The translations under genes were made by a program, and so were the position numbers. From assembly GCF_900184245.1 (NCBI RefSeq), contig NZ_FXXB01000007.1:434001-498000 (forward strand): DNA of 64,000 nt, given 5' to 3'. The notes below the pieces were generated by a model that worked only from the letters and a program-made list of their open reading frames with translations, ran no database searches and was not told the origin of the DNA. The first letter of the stretch is position 1. Each line of letters opens with the position of its first letter. Positions 20,662-31,220 of this stretch are shown in pieces. This stretch comes from Brachybacterium massiliense. Its GTDB lineage: Bacteria; Actinomycetota; Actinomycetes; Actinomycetales; Dermabacteraceae.

Positions 20662-22026
20662 ATGACCGCCACCAGCTGGTCGCCGACGGATTCCGCCTAC
20701 CAGGCGAGACTGCTGCGCGCCCATGAGGAGCTGCGCGAGCACTCCAACCTGCGCGGTGGCGGGACTGCGGTGCGCGAGCCGGTGCTCGCCTCCTGGCGCC
20801 GCTCCCTCGCCGCCGTCCCCACCGCCGACGCCGTGCCCACGCGCCCCGTGCTCGAGGGCGAGGAGCTCGCCGTCGCTCGGCAGGAGCACCTCTTCTCCGC
20901 CGTGCTGCCGCTGCTGCGCTCGCGGCTGATCGTCCCCGCTGTCGAGGCCGGGCTGATGGTCGCGCTCGGGGACGCCCGCGGCAGGCTGCTGTGGGTCGAG
21001 GGCAGGCCGCAGCTGATCTCCCGCGCCGATGACATGGGATTCGCCGCCGGCGCCGACTGGTCCGAGACGGTGATGGGCACCTCCGCCCCCGCACTCGCCC
21101 TCACCACCAGCTCCCCGATGCAGGTGGTGGGTGCCGAGCATTTCCACGAAGCGGTGCACCCGTGGAGCTGCAGCGCCGTGCCCGTGCTGCACCCGCACAC
21201 GGGAGAGACCCTCGGCGTCCTCGACGTCACCGGGACCGCTGAGGCGGTATCCCCGCTGGTGCTGCCGCTGCTCGAGGCCACCGCCCGTGCCGTCCGGGAG
21301 GAACTGCGCAGCCTGCTGCCGGTCGCTGCCGCGATGGAAGAGCGCGCCAGCAGTGCTCCCGCGCCGCCCCGTCGGCCCCGGATCCTGCCCCGCTCGCCCT
21401 CCGCGCCGGCAGTGCCCGCCGCGCCGGAAGCGCCGGCACCCGCGGAGCTGCTGCTCACCGGCCGACGCACCGCCCTGCTGCGCCACGGCGGGCAGAGCAT
21501 CGAGCTGAGCGGTCGGCACGCCGAGCTGCTGGCCCTGCTGCATCTGAGCCCCGACGGCATCAGCGGCGGGGAGCTCGCCGAGCAGCTGCACGGGAGCCTC
21601 CGCGCCGAGGGGACGGTGCGGGCCGAGGTGGTGCGGCTGCGCAAGGTGCTCGCGGCGGTGCCCGCGCTCGAGATCGCCTCACGCCCGTACCGGCTCACCG
21701 GTGCGGTGGTCAGCGACCTGAGCCGAGCCCTCGCCGCTCTCGAACACGGCGACCTCGATGCCGCCCTCGACCACGCCGCAGGCGACCTGCTGCCGAGCTC
21801 CGAAGCTCCCGCGATCCGTGCCCTGCGCGGCCGCACCGACGCCCACCTGCGCGAGCTGCTGCTGGAGACCGGCACCTCCGTCCAGCTGTGGCGCTACGCC
21901 CAGCGGCCCGAGGCCGACGGCGACCTCGAGGTGCTCATGGCGATCCTCGAGATCGCCCCGTCGGACGCCCCCGAGCGCTCCGCCGCCGCGGCCCGCGCCC
22001 GCGCCCTCCGCGGCGAGGGCGGCTGA
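20662..22026 (+). CDS. GAF-domain transcriptional regulator, probable activator of the aldehyde dehydrogenase gene
   Basis: The 454-residue product has the N-terminal segment of AcoR-like actinobacterial regulators (EPVLASWRRSLAA, residues 40-50), a GAF-type sensor domain over about 75-215 (ADWSETVMGTSAPALAL, SCSAVPVLHPHTGETLGVLDVTG), a Pro/Ala linker, and a C-terminal winged-helix part (SIELSGRHAELLALL, GTVRAEVVRLRKVLA). It lacks the AAA+ sigma-54 domain of true AcoR, as usual for actinobacteria, so it should act with the housekeeping sigma factor. Regulators of this build sit beside aldehyde or alcohol dehydrogenase genes and switch them on; the next gene downstream is exactly that. The ligand is unknown. 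Confidence 0.8.
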   Translation: MTATSWSPTDSAYQARLLRAHEELREHSNLRGGGTAVREPVLASWRRSLAAVPTADAVPTRPVLEGEELAVARQEHLFSAVLPLLRSRLIVPAVEAGLMVALGDARGRLLWVEGRPQLISRADDMGFAAGADWSETVMGTSAPALALTTSSPMQVVGAEHFHEAVHPWSCSAVPVLHPHTGETLGVLDVTGTAEAVSPLVLPLLEATARAVREELRSLLPVAAAMEERASSAPAPPRRPRILPRSPSAPAVPAAPEAPAPAELLLTGRRTALLRHGGQSIELSGRHAELLALLHLSPDGISGGELAEQLHGSLRAEGTVRAEVVRLRKVLAAVPALEIASRPYRLTGAVVSDLSRALAALEHGDLDAALDHAAGDLLPSSEAPAIRALRGRTDAHLRELLLETGTSVQLWRYAQRPEADGDLEVLMAILEIAPSDAPERSAAAARARALRGEGG

Positions 22027-22156
22027 GCCGCCGCCGCACCCCTTCCCGGCTCCGGGAGTGACGAAAGTGGGGTTATCCGCGCGTCATAACCACAGGTCTG
22101 ACACGTTCGCGGGCGGAGATGGGGTGTGCGGGCGGGCACCCCCGCGGGCGCCGTCC

Positions 22157-22189
22157 GCAACGTTCGTGCAACGTGACGTGGATTACGGT
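22157..22189 (+). promoter_or_regulatory. Direct repeats and -10 box before the aldehyde dehydrogenase gene
   Basis: GCAACGT occurs at 22157-22163 and again at 22168-22174, eleven bases apart, so both face the same side of the helix. TACGGT follows at 22184-22189 without a good -35 box, as expected for an activator-dependent promoter. The GAF regulator just upstream is the obvious candidate; this is inference. Confidence 0.5.
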
Positions 22190-22239
22190 GCTGGGCATCC
22201 GACGAGGACGTCGGCGCGCAACGCAGCGAAAGGAACGTC

Positions 22240-23763
<1,524 letters not shown>

Positions 23764-23783
23764 CCCCGGGCCGGACCCCGGTC

Positions 23784-23817
23784 GCGGCCCCTCCGCCCTG
23801 CGTGGCGGAGGGGCCGC
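23784..23817. terminator. Bidirectional terminator hairpin
   Basis: A 14-base perfect stem (GCGGCCCCTCCGCC with its complement) encloses a six-base loop. It lies 20 bases after the aldehyde dehydrogenase stop and one base before the end of the convergent permease gene, so it can serve both. Confidence 0.85.
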
Positions 23818-23818
23818 C

Positions 23819-25876
23819 TCATGCACGCGAGCGCCACAGCAGCCACACGAAGTACGGCGCGCCGAGCAGCGCGACCATCAGCCCGGCCGGGACCTGTGCG
23901 GGGGCGATGAGGGAGCGTCCCAGCGCGTCGGCGAGCCCCACCAGCGCGCCGCCCAGCAGCATCGCCACCGGTATCACGCGCAGGTGCCGCCCGCCCACCA
24001 GAGCGCGGGCCAGGTGCGGGGCGACCAGGCCCACGAAGCCCACCACCCCGACGGCGACCACGCTGAACGAGGCGAGCACCGCGGCGAGGCCCATCACCGC
24101 GAAGCGGGTGCGCTCCAGGCGCACCCCGAGCACGCGCGGGCTGTCCTCGTCGATCGCGAGCAGGTCCAGCTCCCGGTGCAGGGCCAGCAGCGCGGGCGCG
24201 ATCAGCACCAGCGCGATCAGCACCGGGGTGACGTCGGCGAGGCTGCGCCCGTAGGTGGTGCCGGAGAGCCAGGTGAGGATCTTCGGGGTATCGAAGGGGT
24301 TCGCGCTCAGCAGCAGGAACGTGGTCAGGGCGCTCATCGCGTAGCCCGTGCCGATGCCCACCAGCACGAAGCGTTCCGGGGCCAGTCCCCCGCGCCAGGC
24401 CAGCAGCGAGATCAGCGCGAACGTCGCGACGCCCACCGCCACGGCGCACAGCACCATCAGGGGGCGGGAGCCGCCCAGCAGCGTCACCACGCCCGCCGCG
24501 CCGAGGCCGGCCCCGGCGGTGATGCCGAGCAGGCCGGGCTCGGCCAGCGGGTTGCGCACGGTGGTCTGCACGGCGGTGCCGGCCAGTGCCAGCGCCGCCC
24601 CGGCGATGACGGCCGCGCCCACCCGCGGCACCCGGTCGGTGAGCGCGCGGGCGATCAGCTCGGGGGCGGCGCCGCGCGCCCACAGCAGCAGGTCGCCGGT
24701 GCGCAGCCAGAGGCTGCCGGCGAGCAGGCCGAGCACCACCACCGCTGTCACCAGGACGGTCAGCACGGCGAGGACCAGCAGGACCCGTCGGCGCGAGCGC
24801 GGGCCGATGCGCGCCTGGGGAGGCTGTGCGGCGGGTCCGGAGTCGCGCAGGCGGCGGGCGAGCAGCACGATCATCACCGCGCCGAGCAGGGCGGTGGGGA
24901 TGCCGGTGGGGATCGCGGCGGCGCCCTGCGGGGTGAGGAGGGCGCGCATGCCCGCATCGGCCAGCAGCACGATCAGTGCGCCGAGCAGGCCCGAGACCGG
25001 GATCAGCAGGCGGTGGCGGTTCACCGTGCCGACCAGGCCGCCCAGCAGCCGCGCGAGCACCGGCGCGCCGAGGCCGACGAAGGCGAGCGGGCCCGCGACG
25101 GTGACGGAGACGGCGGTCAGCAGCACCGCGCACAGCACCGCGAGGGCACGGGTCGCGGCGACCGGGATCCCCAGGGAGCTGGCCGCGTCATCGCCCAGGC
25201 CCAGAACGTCCAGCCGGCGCGAGAGCAGGAGCGCGCCGAGCAGGCACAGGGCGATCACCGGCAGGGCCCGCAGCGAGGCGTCGAGGTTCAGCTGGCTCAG
25301 CGAGCCGCTGCCCCAGGCGTACAGGCCGGTGGTCTCCGCCTCGAAGAGGATCAGCAGCATCGAGGTGCCGGCCTGCAGCGCCATCGCCACGGCCGAGCCG
25401 GCGAGGATCAGCCGTGTGGTCGAGGAGCCGGCGCCGCCCGCGATCGCGAGCACGAGCGCCGCGGCCGCGAGTCCGCCGACGAAGGCGACGCCGCCGGAGG
25501 CCCACAGCGGGACGGTCAGGCCGAGGGCCGCCACCGCGGTGATCGCGAAGTAGGAGCCGGCCGTGACCGCGAGCGTGTCCGGGGAGGCGAGGGGGTTGCG
25601 GGAGATGGACTGCAGCAGCGCCCCGGCGGCGCCGAGCGCGATGCCCACGGCGATGCCGGCGGCCAGGCGCGGCAGCCGCGAGGCCACGAGCACCTCGGCC
25701 ACGCCCACCGCGCGCTCGGGGCCGGGCAGCCCGGCCAGGTGGCGCAGCAGGTCGATGACGCCGAGGTCGGAGGTGCCCTGGGTGAGGTGCCACAGCCCCA
25801 CCAGCACCACCGCCCCCGCGAGCGCGAGGACGGTGACGGCCCCGACGAGGTGCCCGCCGGTGGCCCGCCGGGTCAC
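23819..25876 (-). CDS. Iron-siderophore ABC transporter permease, fused double FecCD (FhuB-like)
   Basis: The 685-residue membrane protein is two FecCD permeases in one chain. Half one runs to about residue 335 (LQSISRNPLASPDTLAVT, VAGPLAFVGLGAPVLAR), half two from about 350 (VQTTVRNPLAEPGLLGI, VVGFVGLVAPHLARALVGGR). Each half has the R-N-P-L-A motif and the G-x-x-x-F-x-G-L segment where the ATPase docks, with nine to ten helices per half. It starts with a GTG that overlaps the stop of the binding-protein gene (GTGA); the frame is open further upstream but that region belongs to the binding protein. Fused permeases make a partner permease gene unnecessary, and none is present. Confidence 0.93.
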   Translation of the reverse strand: MTRRATGGHLVGAVTVLALAGAVVLVGLWHLTQGTSDLGVIDLLRHLAGLPGPERAVGVAEVLVASRLPRLAAGIAVGIALGAAGALLQSISRNPLASPDTLAVTAGSYFAITAVAALGLTVPLWASGGVAFVGGLAAAALVLAIAGGAGSSTTRLILAGSAVAMALQAGTSMLLILFEAETTGLYAWGSGSLSQLNLDASLRALPVIALCLLGALLLSRRLDVLGLGDDAASSLGIPVAATRALAVLCAVLLTAVSVTVAGPLAFVGLGAPVLARLLGGLVGTVNRHRLLIPVSGLLGALIVLLADAGMRALLTPQGAAAIPTGIPTALLGAVMIVLLARRLRDSGPAAQPPQARIGPRSRRRVLLVLAVLTVLVTAVVVLGLLAGSLWLRTGDLLLWARGAAPELIARALTDRVPRVGAAVIAGAALALAGTAVQTTVRNPLAEPGLLGITAGAGLGAAGVVTLLGGSRPLMVLCAVAVGVATFALISLLAWRGGLAPERFVLVGIGTGYAMSALTTFLLLSANPFDTPKILTWLSGTTYGRSLADVTPVLIALVLIAPALLALHRELDLLAIDEDSPRVLGVRLERTRFAVMGLAAVLASFSVVAVGVVGFVGLVAPHLARALVGGRHLRVIPVAMLLGGALVGLADALGRSLIAPAQVPAGLMVALLGAPYFVWLLWRSRA

Positions 25877-26925
25877 GGAGCGGTGAGGGCGTCGACGTAG
25901 GCGTCGATGGCCTGCTCGGAGGAGCGGGGGCCGCCGAAGGTCCAGATGCCGGAGGGGAAGGCGTGCACGCGACCCTCCTCGACGGCGGGCAGGGAGGCCC
26001 AGATCGCGTTCTTCTCGAGCTCGGCGACGTAGCTGCCGTCGGGGTCCTCGTTGCCGGTGTAGAAGAGGTTCGCCTCCCCCACCTCGATGAATCCCTCGAT
26101 GTCGCTCTGGCCGAGGCCGTAGACCGGATCGACCTCGCCGGGCCAGGCCGGGGTCAGGCCGAGCTCCTGCCCGATCGCGGTGAACAGGGCACCCTCGCCG
26201 AAGGGGCGCAGGGTCACGTTGCCGCCGTCGACCCAGCCGTCGAAGTACACGAAGTCGGTGGTGGGCAGGCCGGCGGCGGAGATCTCGCTCTTCGCGTCGG
26301 CGAGGTGCTGCTCGAACTCGCCGAGCACCGCCTCGGCGCGCTCGGAGCGGCCGGTGGCCTCGCCGATCATGCTGAACAGGCCGGTCATGTGCGCGATCGG
26401 GTCGGTCGAGTCGGCGCCGACGGTCGCGAGGACAGGCACGCCGCGCTCCTCGAGCCGGCCGAGGATCTCGTCGTCCTCGCCGGTGACCTCGACGATGACG
26501 AGGTCGGGGTCGTTGGCGAAGAGGGCCTCGAGGTCGGGCTCCTGGCGGGTGCCGACGTCCGCGGTGCCCTCGGGCAGGGTCTCCGCGCTGACCCAGGTGG
26601 TGAAGCCCTGGACGTCGGCGACGGCGACCGGTGCGACGCACAGGGTCAGCAGGTCCTCGGTCTGCTGCCATTCGAGCACGGCGACCCGCTCGGCCGGGGC
26701 GTCCAGCTCGACGGTGCGGCCCAGGCCGTCGGTGACGCTGACCGGGCCGGTCGACGTGGAGGTGTCATCCGCCGCGCAGGACTCGCTGAGCGCGGCGCCT
26801 GCGCCGGCCGAGGCCTGGGCGGCCTCGGGCACCTCGGTGGTGCCGCATCCGGCGAGGGCGGTCAGGGCGAGCACGGCGGTGGCCGCGGCGAGGACGCGGC
26901 GGGGACTGCGGGGGCTGCGGGGCAT
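25873..26925 (-). CDS. Iron-siderophore substrate-binding lipoprotein
   Basis: The 350-residue product has a signal peptide with lipobox L-A-G-C (Cys 27) and a periplasmic-binding (FepB/TroA-type) fold: VTDGLGRTVELDAPAERVAVLEW, PDLEALFANDPDLVIVEV, and the helix and C-lobe ending SSEQAIDAYVDAL. It should capture a ferric siderophore outside the membrane and hand it to the fused permease. AGGAG precedes the ATG. It lies between the ATPase and permease genes and overlaps the latter by four bases. The siderophore type cannot be told from sequence. Confidence 0.92.
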   Translation of the reverse strand: MPRSPRSPRRVLAAATAVLALTALAGCGTTEVPEAAQASAGAGAALSESCAADDTSTSTGPVSVTDGLGRTVELDAPAERVAVLEWQQTEDLLTLCVAPVAVADVQGFTTWVSAETLPEGTADVGTRQEPDLEALFANDPDLVIVEVTGEDDEILGRLEERGVPVLATVGADSTDPIAHMTGLFSMIGEATGRSERAEAVLGEFEQHLADAKSEISAAGLPTTDFVYFDGWVDGGNVTLRPFGEGALFTAIGQELGLTPAWPGEVDPVYGLGQSDIEGFIEVGEANLFYTGNEDPDGSYVAELEKNAIWASLPAVEEGRVHAFPSGIWTFGGPRSSEQAIDAYVDALTAP

Positions 26926-26970
26926 GGATTCTCCTGGAGCCCCTGGCGGGGCCGAGCTCCCTCCGACGGG

Positions 26971-27825
26971 TCAGGCGGAGGCGGGGAGGGGGACCGAGCG
27001 GCGGCTGCGCGCGTCGATGCGCAGGCGGCCGTCGGCGGGATCCGCGGTCACGTCGATGGGGATGTCGTAGACGTGGCTGAGGTGCTGGGAGGTGAGGACC
27101 TCGCCGGCGGTGCCGGCGGCGTGGACCTGGCCCCGGTGCAGCAGCACCACCTGGTCGGCGATGCGGGCGGCGTGGTCGAGATCGTGCAGGACGATGCCGA
27201 CGGCGACGCCGTGGACCTCGGCGAGCTCGCGCACGAGGTCGAGGGTCTCGATCTGGTAGCGCAGGTCGAGGTGGTTCGTGGGTTCGTCCAGCAGCACGAT
27301 CGCGGTGTCCTGGGCGAGGCAGGAGGCGAGCCAGACGCGCTGCATCTCCCCTCCCGAGAGCTCGCCGACGGCGCGGGCGGCGAAGTCGGTGATCCCGGTC
27401 AGGCGCATCGCGTGGTCGATCGCGGCGAGATCCGCCTCGGCGAGCCCGGCGAAGCGGCGACGGTGGGGGTGGCGGCCGAAGGCGACCACGTCGCGGACCG
27501 AGAGCCCCTGCGGGGCGCTGCGGGTCTGGGTGAACAGGGTCAGCGCACGGGCGAGCTCTTTCGCGCCGAGCAGTGCGGTGCTGCGCTCCCCCGCGCCGTC
27601 GGCGATCCGCGCCTCGCCGCCGCGCAGCGGGTGCAGGCGCGCCAGGGCGCGCAGCACCGTGGACTTCCCGCTGCCGTTGGGGCCGAGCAGGGCGGTGACC
27701 TCGCCCGGGCGGAGGGAGAGGGAGACCTCGTGGACGACGGGGCGCGCCCCATAGGTCAGGGTGAGGTCCTCGCCCGCGAGGGCGGGGCGGGGCGCAGGGA
27801 CGGGCCCGGGCACTGGAGTCGACAC
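26971..27825 (-). CDS. Iron-siderophore ABC transporter ATPase (FepC-like)
   Basis: The 284-residue protein carries Walker A GPNGSGKST, Q-loop FTQTRSAPQGL, signature LSGGEMQR, Walker B AIVLLDEP, the D-loop NHLDL and the switch His in LHDLDHA. Spacing and the FGRHPHRRR segment match ATPases of iron-siderophore importers. It is the first gene of the three-gene operon. The start is a GTG with no ribosome-binding site: TAGGCT lies six bases before it, so the transcript is leaderless, and an iron box covers that promoter and runs up to the first base of the GTG. Confidence 0.93.
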   Translation of the reverse strand: MSTPVPGPVPAPRPALAGEDLTLTYGARPVVHEVSLSLRPGEVTALLGPNGSGKSTVLRALARLHPLRGGEARIADGAGERSTALLGAKELARALTLFTQTRSAPQGLSVRDVVAFGRHPHRRRFAGLAEADLAAIDHAMRLTGITDFAARAVGELSGGEMQRVWLASCLAQDTAIVLLDEPTNHLDLRYQIETLDLVRELAEVHGVAVGIVLHDLDHAARIADQVVLLHRGQVHAAGTAGEVLTSQHLSHVYDIPIDVTADPADGRLRIDARSRRSVPLPASA

Positions 27826-27843
27826 AAGGTAAGCCTAGCCTTA
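27825..27843 (-). promoter_or_regulatory. IdeR/DtxR-type iron box over the operon promoter
   Basis: The minus-strand 19-mer reads TAAGGCTAGGCTTACCTTG and agrees with the known consensus TWAGGTTAGSCTWACCTWA at 17 of 19 positions. It covers the -10 box and touches the GTG of the ATPase gene. Iron-loaded IdeR/DtxR bound here would shut off uptake when iron is sufficient. The nearest plus-strand gene is far away, so only the siderophore operon is affected. Confidence 0.88.
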
Positions 27844-27902
27844 TCCAATTTCGCTCGTCCACTCATGCGCATATCGCGGACGCCGCGGGTGCGGGCGGGG
27901 CC

Positions 27903-29201
27903 TCACCCCTCGTGGGTGGGGGCGGTCCTCTCCGCGGGCTCCGTGACCTGCTCGGTGCCGGTGATCCGGCCCAGATGGTCCATCACGTGGAAGATGATCA
28001 GCGTCGCGAGCGTGCCCAGCGCGATGCCGGTCAGCTCGATGCCGCCGAAGGTCCAGGTCACGTTCGCGATGCCGACCACGAGGGCGACGCCTGCGGTGAA
28101 CTGGTTCTTGGGGCGGGAGAAGTCGACCTTGCCGTCCACCCACATGCGCACGCCCACGATGCCGATCAGGCCGTAGAGCACGAAGGTCACCCCGCCCAGC
28201 ACGCCCGGCGGGATGGTGAAGATCGCGGCGCCCACCTTCGGGGACAGCGAGAGCAGGATCGCGGCGATGCCCGCGACCCAGTACGCGGCGGTGGAGTAGA
28301 CGCGGGTCGCGCTCATGACGCCGATGTTCTCGCCGTAGGTGGTGGTGGGCGAGCCGCCGAAGCCGGCCGAGAGCGCTGTGGCGATGCCGTCGGAGGCGAG
28401 GGTGCGCCCCACCATGTGGTCGAGGTTTCGGTGCGTCATCAGCCCCACGCTCGTCACGTGGCCCACGTTCTCGGCCAGCAGCACCAGCACCACCGGCAGG
28501 AACATCGGCAGCAGGCCGAGGTTGAACTCGGGGTGGTGGAACTCGGGCAGGCCGATCCAGGCGGCCTCGCGCACCGGGGTGAAGTCCACCTCGCCGCGCA
28601 GCACGGCCACGCCGTAGCCGATCAGCACGCCCAGCAGGACCGAGATGCGTCCCAGCATCCCGCGGAACAGGGCGGTGCACAGCACCACCGCGAACAGGGT
28701 GACGGTCGCGGTGACCGCGGACTGCTGGAAGTTCTGGTACGCGGTGGGGGCGAAGTTGAAGCCGATCAGCGCGACGATCGAGCCCATCACCACCGGGGGC
28801 ATCAGCACGCTGATCCAGCGGGTGCCGACCTTGCTGACCAGCAGGCCCAGCAGCGCCAGGAGCACGCCTGTGACCATCACGCCGCCGAGCGCGGCGCCCA
28901 TCGAGTCGGACTGGGTGGAGGCGGTGATCGGGGCGATGAACGCGAAGGAGGAGCCGAGGTAGCTGGGCACCTTGTTCTGGGTGATCACCAGGAACAGCAG
29001 GGTGCCGATGCCGGAGAACAGCAGGGTGGTCGAGGGCGGGAATCCGGTCAGCAGCGGCACCAGGAAGGTTGCGCCGAACATGGCGATCACATGCTGTGCG
29101 CCGATGCCGATGGTCAGCGGCCAGGCCAGCCGCTCCTCGGGGCGGACGATCGCGTCGGGCGCGATGGTGCGCCCGTCTCCGTGCAGGCTCCAGCGGAACA
29201 T
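27903..29201 (-). CDS. uraA: Uracil/xanthine permease (NCS2 family)
   Basis: The 432-residue membrane protein has the NCS2 pattern: IGIGAQHVIAMFGAT at the start of helix 1, LGSSFAFIAPI, the glutamate motif LAENVGHVTSVG in helix 8, and GGSPTTTYGENIGV in helix 10, which together form the base-binding site. About 12 to 14 helices are visible. The sequence is nearer to the UraA uracil:proton symporters than to xanthine or urate carriers. GGAG precedes the ATG. It is followed by the iron operon on the same strand but with that operon's own promoter between them. Confidence 0.92.
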   Translation of the reverse strand: MFRWSLHGDGRTIAPDAIVRPEERLAWPLTIGIGAQHVIAMFGATFLVPLLTGFPPSTTLLFSGIGTLLFLVITQNKVPSYLGSSFAFIAPITASTQSDSMGAALGGVMVTGVLLALLGLLVSKVGTRWISVLMPPVVMGSIVALIGFNFAPTAYQNFQQSAVTATVTLFAVVLCTALFRGMLGRISVLLGVLIGYGVAVLRGEVDFTPVREAAWIGLPEFHHPEFNLGLLPMFLPVVLVLLAENVGHVTSVGLMTHRNLDHMVGRTLASDGIATALSAGFGGSPTTTYGENIGVMSATRVYSTAAYWVAGIAAILLSLSPKVGAAIFTIPPGVLGGVTFVLYGLIGIVGVRMWVDGKVDFSRPKNQFTAGVALVVGIANVTWTFGGIELTGIALGTLATLIIFHVMDHLGRITGTEQVTEPAERTAPTHEG

Positions 29202-29274
29202 GGTTCTCCAAGGGGGCGAGGAGGGGGAAAAGAGGGTGAGCGGGCGGGGTGCCGCGGCGGGTCACCGCGGCGGG

Positions 29275-31053
29275 TCAGGCCGAGGGGAACAGCTTGCGCC
29301 GGGAGGTCTCCTCGGTGACGTCCGGGACGCGCTCCAGCAGCGAGACGCGCCCGCCGTCCCGGGCGCGGAAGTCGGCGAACATCCGGGTGAGGTCCGGGGC
29401 GCCGAACTCGTCCCGCACCGGGGCGGGGACGGTGAGCATGAGTGCGGCGCCGAGGCCGATGAACAGCGCCACCCCGCCGGTGACCAGTCCCGCGCCCGCG
29501 GCCATGGCCAGCGAGTTCACGATCACGTCGAGGAAGCCGACGACCACTAGCACGAGCGCGGCGACCACGCCGCTCGCGCGGGCGCTGACGGCGGGACGGG
29601 ACAGCAGCGAGGTGCGGCCGAACAGGGAGACCACCACGAAGCAGCCGCAGACCACCGCGTCGATCAGGTGGAGCACGGGCCCGCCGGGGGCGCGTCCGCT
29701 CACCGACGCGATCGCGGCCAGCAGGTGCCACAGCACCGCGGCGGCGTGCATCAGGGCGCTGAACTCGAAGGCGCGCACGGTGTAGACGAGCCAGTCGGTG
29801 CGGCGGAAGGAGACGGGCATGCTGCGCACGAAGGAGCGGGAGATCATCAGCCCGAAGGCGGCCACGAGGTAGGGCAGGTAGACGAAGCCGGTGGCGAAGC
29901 TCAGCGGGGCCGCGAACTGCAGGCCGAGGGTGTTGTCGGCGAGCGCGGCGATCACCAGGGCCCCCACCACGGCGGCGGAGAACACGTACCAGGAGCGCTC
30001 GCGGCGCAGCGCGGCGGCGAGCACCACGGCCAGCAGCAGCGCGGAGATCAGGGTGTTCGCGAAGGTCATCAGGGAGAAGCCCCAGCCGGTGGTGAACAGC
30101 CGGCCCACCATCATCACGAGCGCGATCAGCAGGGCGAGGGCCGCGCCGCCGGCGATGCCCAGCAGCATGCTGCGGGCCACCTGCCTCGCGCGCTGCTGGG
30201 GCAGATATCCCTCGTGGGCGCGGGGCTCGATGCCCACGAGCGCGCCGAGCAGCAGCAGGGACACCCCGATGCCGATCCCCACGGGCGGCCCGTCGGGCAG
30301 GGAGGCGAACAGCACCGGCAGCGAGAGCACCAGGTCCGCGCACAGCACGAAGACGGCGGTGAGCAGGGAGGGCAGCAGGCCCGCCACGCGCAGGACGCGC
30401 ACGGCGCGCAGCGGCGGCTTCTCGGGCACCCAGCGCAGCAGGTGCACGGCGGCCAGGGCGGTGATGCCGGTGCCGATCGCGATCTTCCCGATCACTTCGA
30501 GCCAGGGGCTGTGCGCGAGTGTGAAGGTAGTGGTCATCGCGGTGACCAGGCAGATCAGGGCGAGCACGTCGCGCAGCGCGTCGAACACTCCCAGGTCCTT
30601 GAACCGCTCGGGGAGCGTGAAGCCTCCCAGCGGGATCTCGTCGTGCTCGGCGTTGGGGGTGGTGCCGGAGCGGGCGTAGGAGGTCTGGCTCGGGGTGCGC
30701 AGCGGGGCGGTGAGGGGCGGCTCCCCGGTGTCCCCCGCGTCTCCCGCGTCCCCAGCATCTCCGCCGTCCTCGACGTCCTCCTCCGCGAGCACCGGGATCG
30801 CGCCCGTGCTGGTGTCCGGCTCGGCGGCGCCGTCGAGCTGGTCGAGGTCGATGTCGCTGAGGTCCACCGTCTCGTTCTCGCCGGGCGGGAGCGCCGGAGA
30901 GGCGGCCCGACGGGCCAGCAGCGGGGTGGCGTAGCGGTCGAAGGCGGCGCGGTCGGGAAGGCGGTCGGTGGGCAGGTTGTGGGGGTCGTCGATCGCGAAG
31001 ATCCAGTCGTCGTCCTGGCCCCGGCCCTGGCCGTCGCGCGGGTCCCTGTCCAT
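29275..31053 (-). CDS. Uncharacterised polytopic membrane protein with long acidic N-terminal region
   Basis: The 592-residue product starts with about 165 cytoplasmic, disordered and strongly acidic residues, including a short GDA repeat (GDAGDAGDAGDTG near 100). From about residue 165 there are roughly 12 membrane helices, with a short tail after residue 545 (VRDEFGAPDLTRMFADFRARD). I do not recognise the family; similar proteins with a WIFAIDDPHNLP-type start occur in Brachybacterium-like actinobacteria as far as I recall. AGGAG precedes the ATG, and TAGGAT (minus strand, 31126-31131) may be the -10 box. It could be co-transcribed with the uracil permease 73 bases downstream. No function is proposed. 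Confidence 0.75.
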   Translation of the reverse strand: MDRDPRDGQGRGQDDDWIFAIDDPHNLPTDRLPDRAAFDRYATPLLARRAASPALPPGENETVDLSDIDLDQLDGAAEPDTSTGAIPVLAEEDVEDGGDAGDAGDAGDTGEPPLTAPLRTPSQTSYARSGTTPNAEHDEIPLGGFTLPERFKDLGVFDALRDVLALICLVTAMTTTFTLAHSPWLEVIGKIAIGTGITALAAVHLLRWVPEKPPLRAVRVLRVAGLLPSLLTAVFVLCADLVLSLPVLFASLPDGPPVGIGIGVSLLLLGALVGIEPRAHEGYLPQQRARQVARSMLLGIAGGAALALLIALVMMVGRLFTTGWGFSLMTFANTLISALLLAVVLAAALRRERSWYVFSAAVVGALVIAALADNTLGLQFAAPLSFATGFVYLPYLVAAFGLMISRSFVRSMPVSFRRTDWLVYTVRAFEFSALMHAAAVLWHLLAAIASVSGRAPGGPVLHLIDAVVCGCFVVVSLFGRTSLLSRPAVSARASGVVAALVLVVVGFLDVIVNSLAMAAGAGLVTGGVALFIGLGAALMLTVPAPVRDEFGAPDLTRMFADFRARDGGRVSLLERVPDVTEETSRRKLFPSA

Positions 31054-31220
31054 CGACCTTCTCTCCTGTCGTCCGACGCCCTGGGGCCTGATCCTGCCCG
31101 CGGCGCGTGCGCGCGTGCGTCTTGCATCCTAGAGAGACGAGCGGCCGTGGCTCCGTCGGCGCGCCGACGAGGGGTGCGCTGTGCGTCTCAGGCGCGCGTG
31201 CAGTCCTCGCCGTGCGGCCC

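Noticed and set aside
23819..26671. One 950-codon frame joining the permease with upstream sequence
   Set aside because: The upstream part overlaps the binding-protein gene and has no domain. The permease has a good GTG in a GTGA overlap at 25876.
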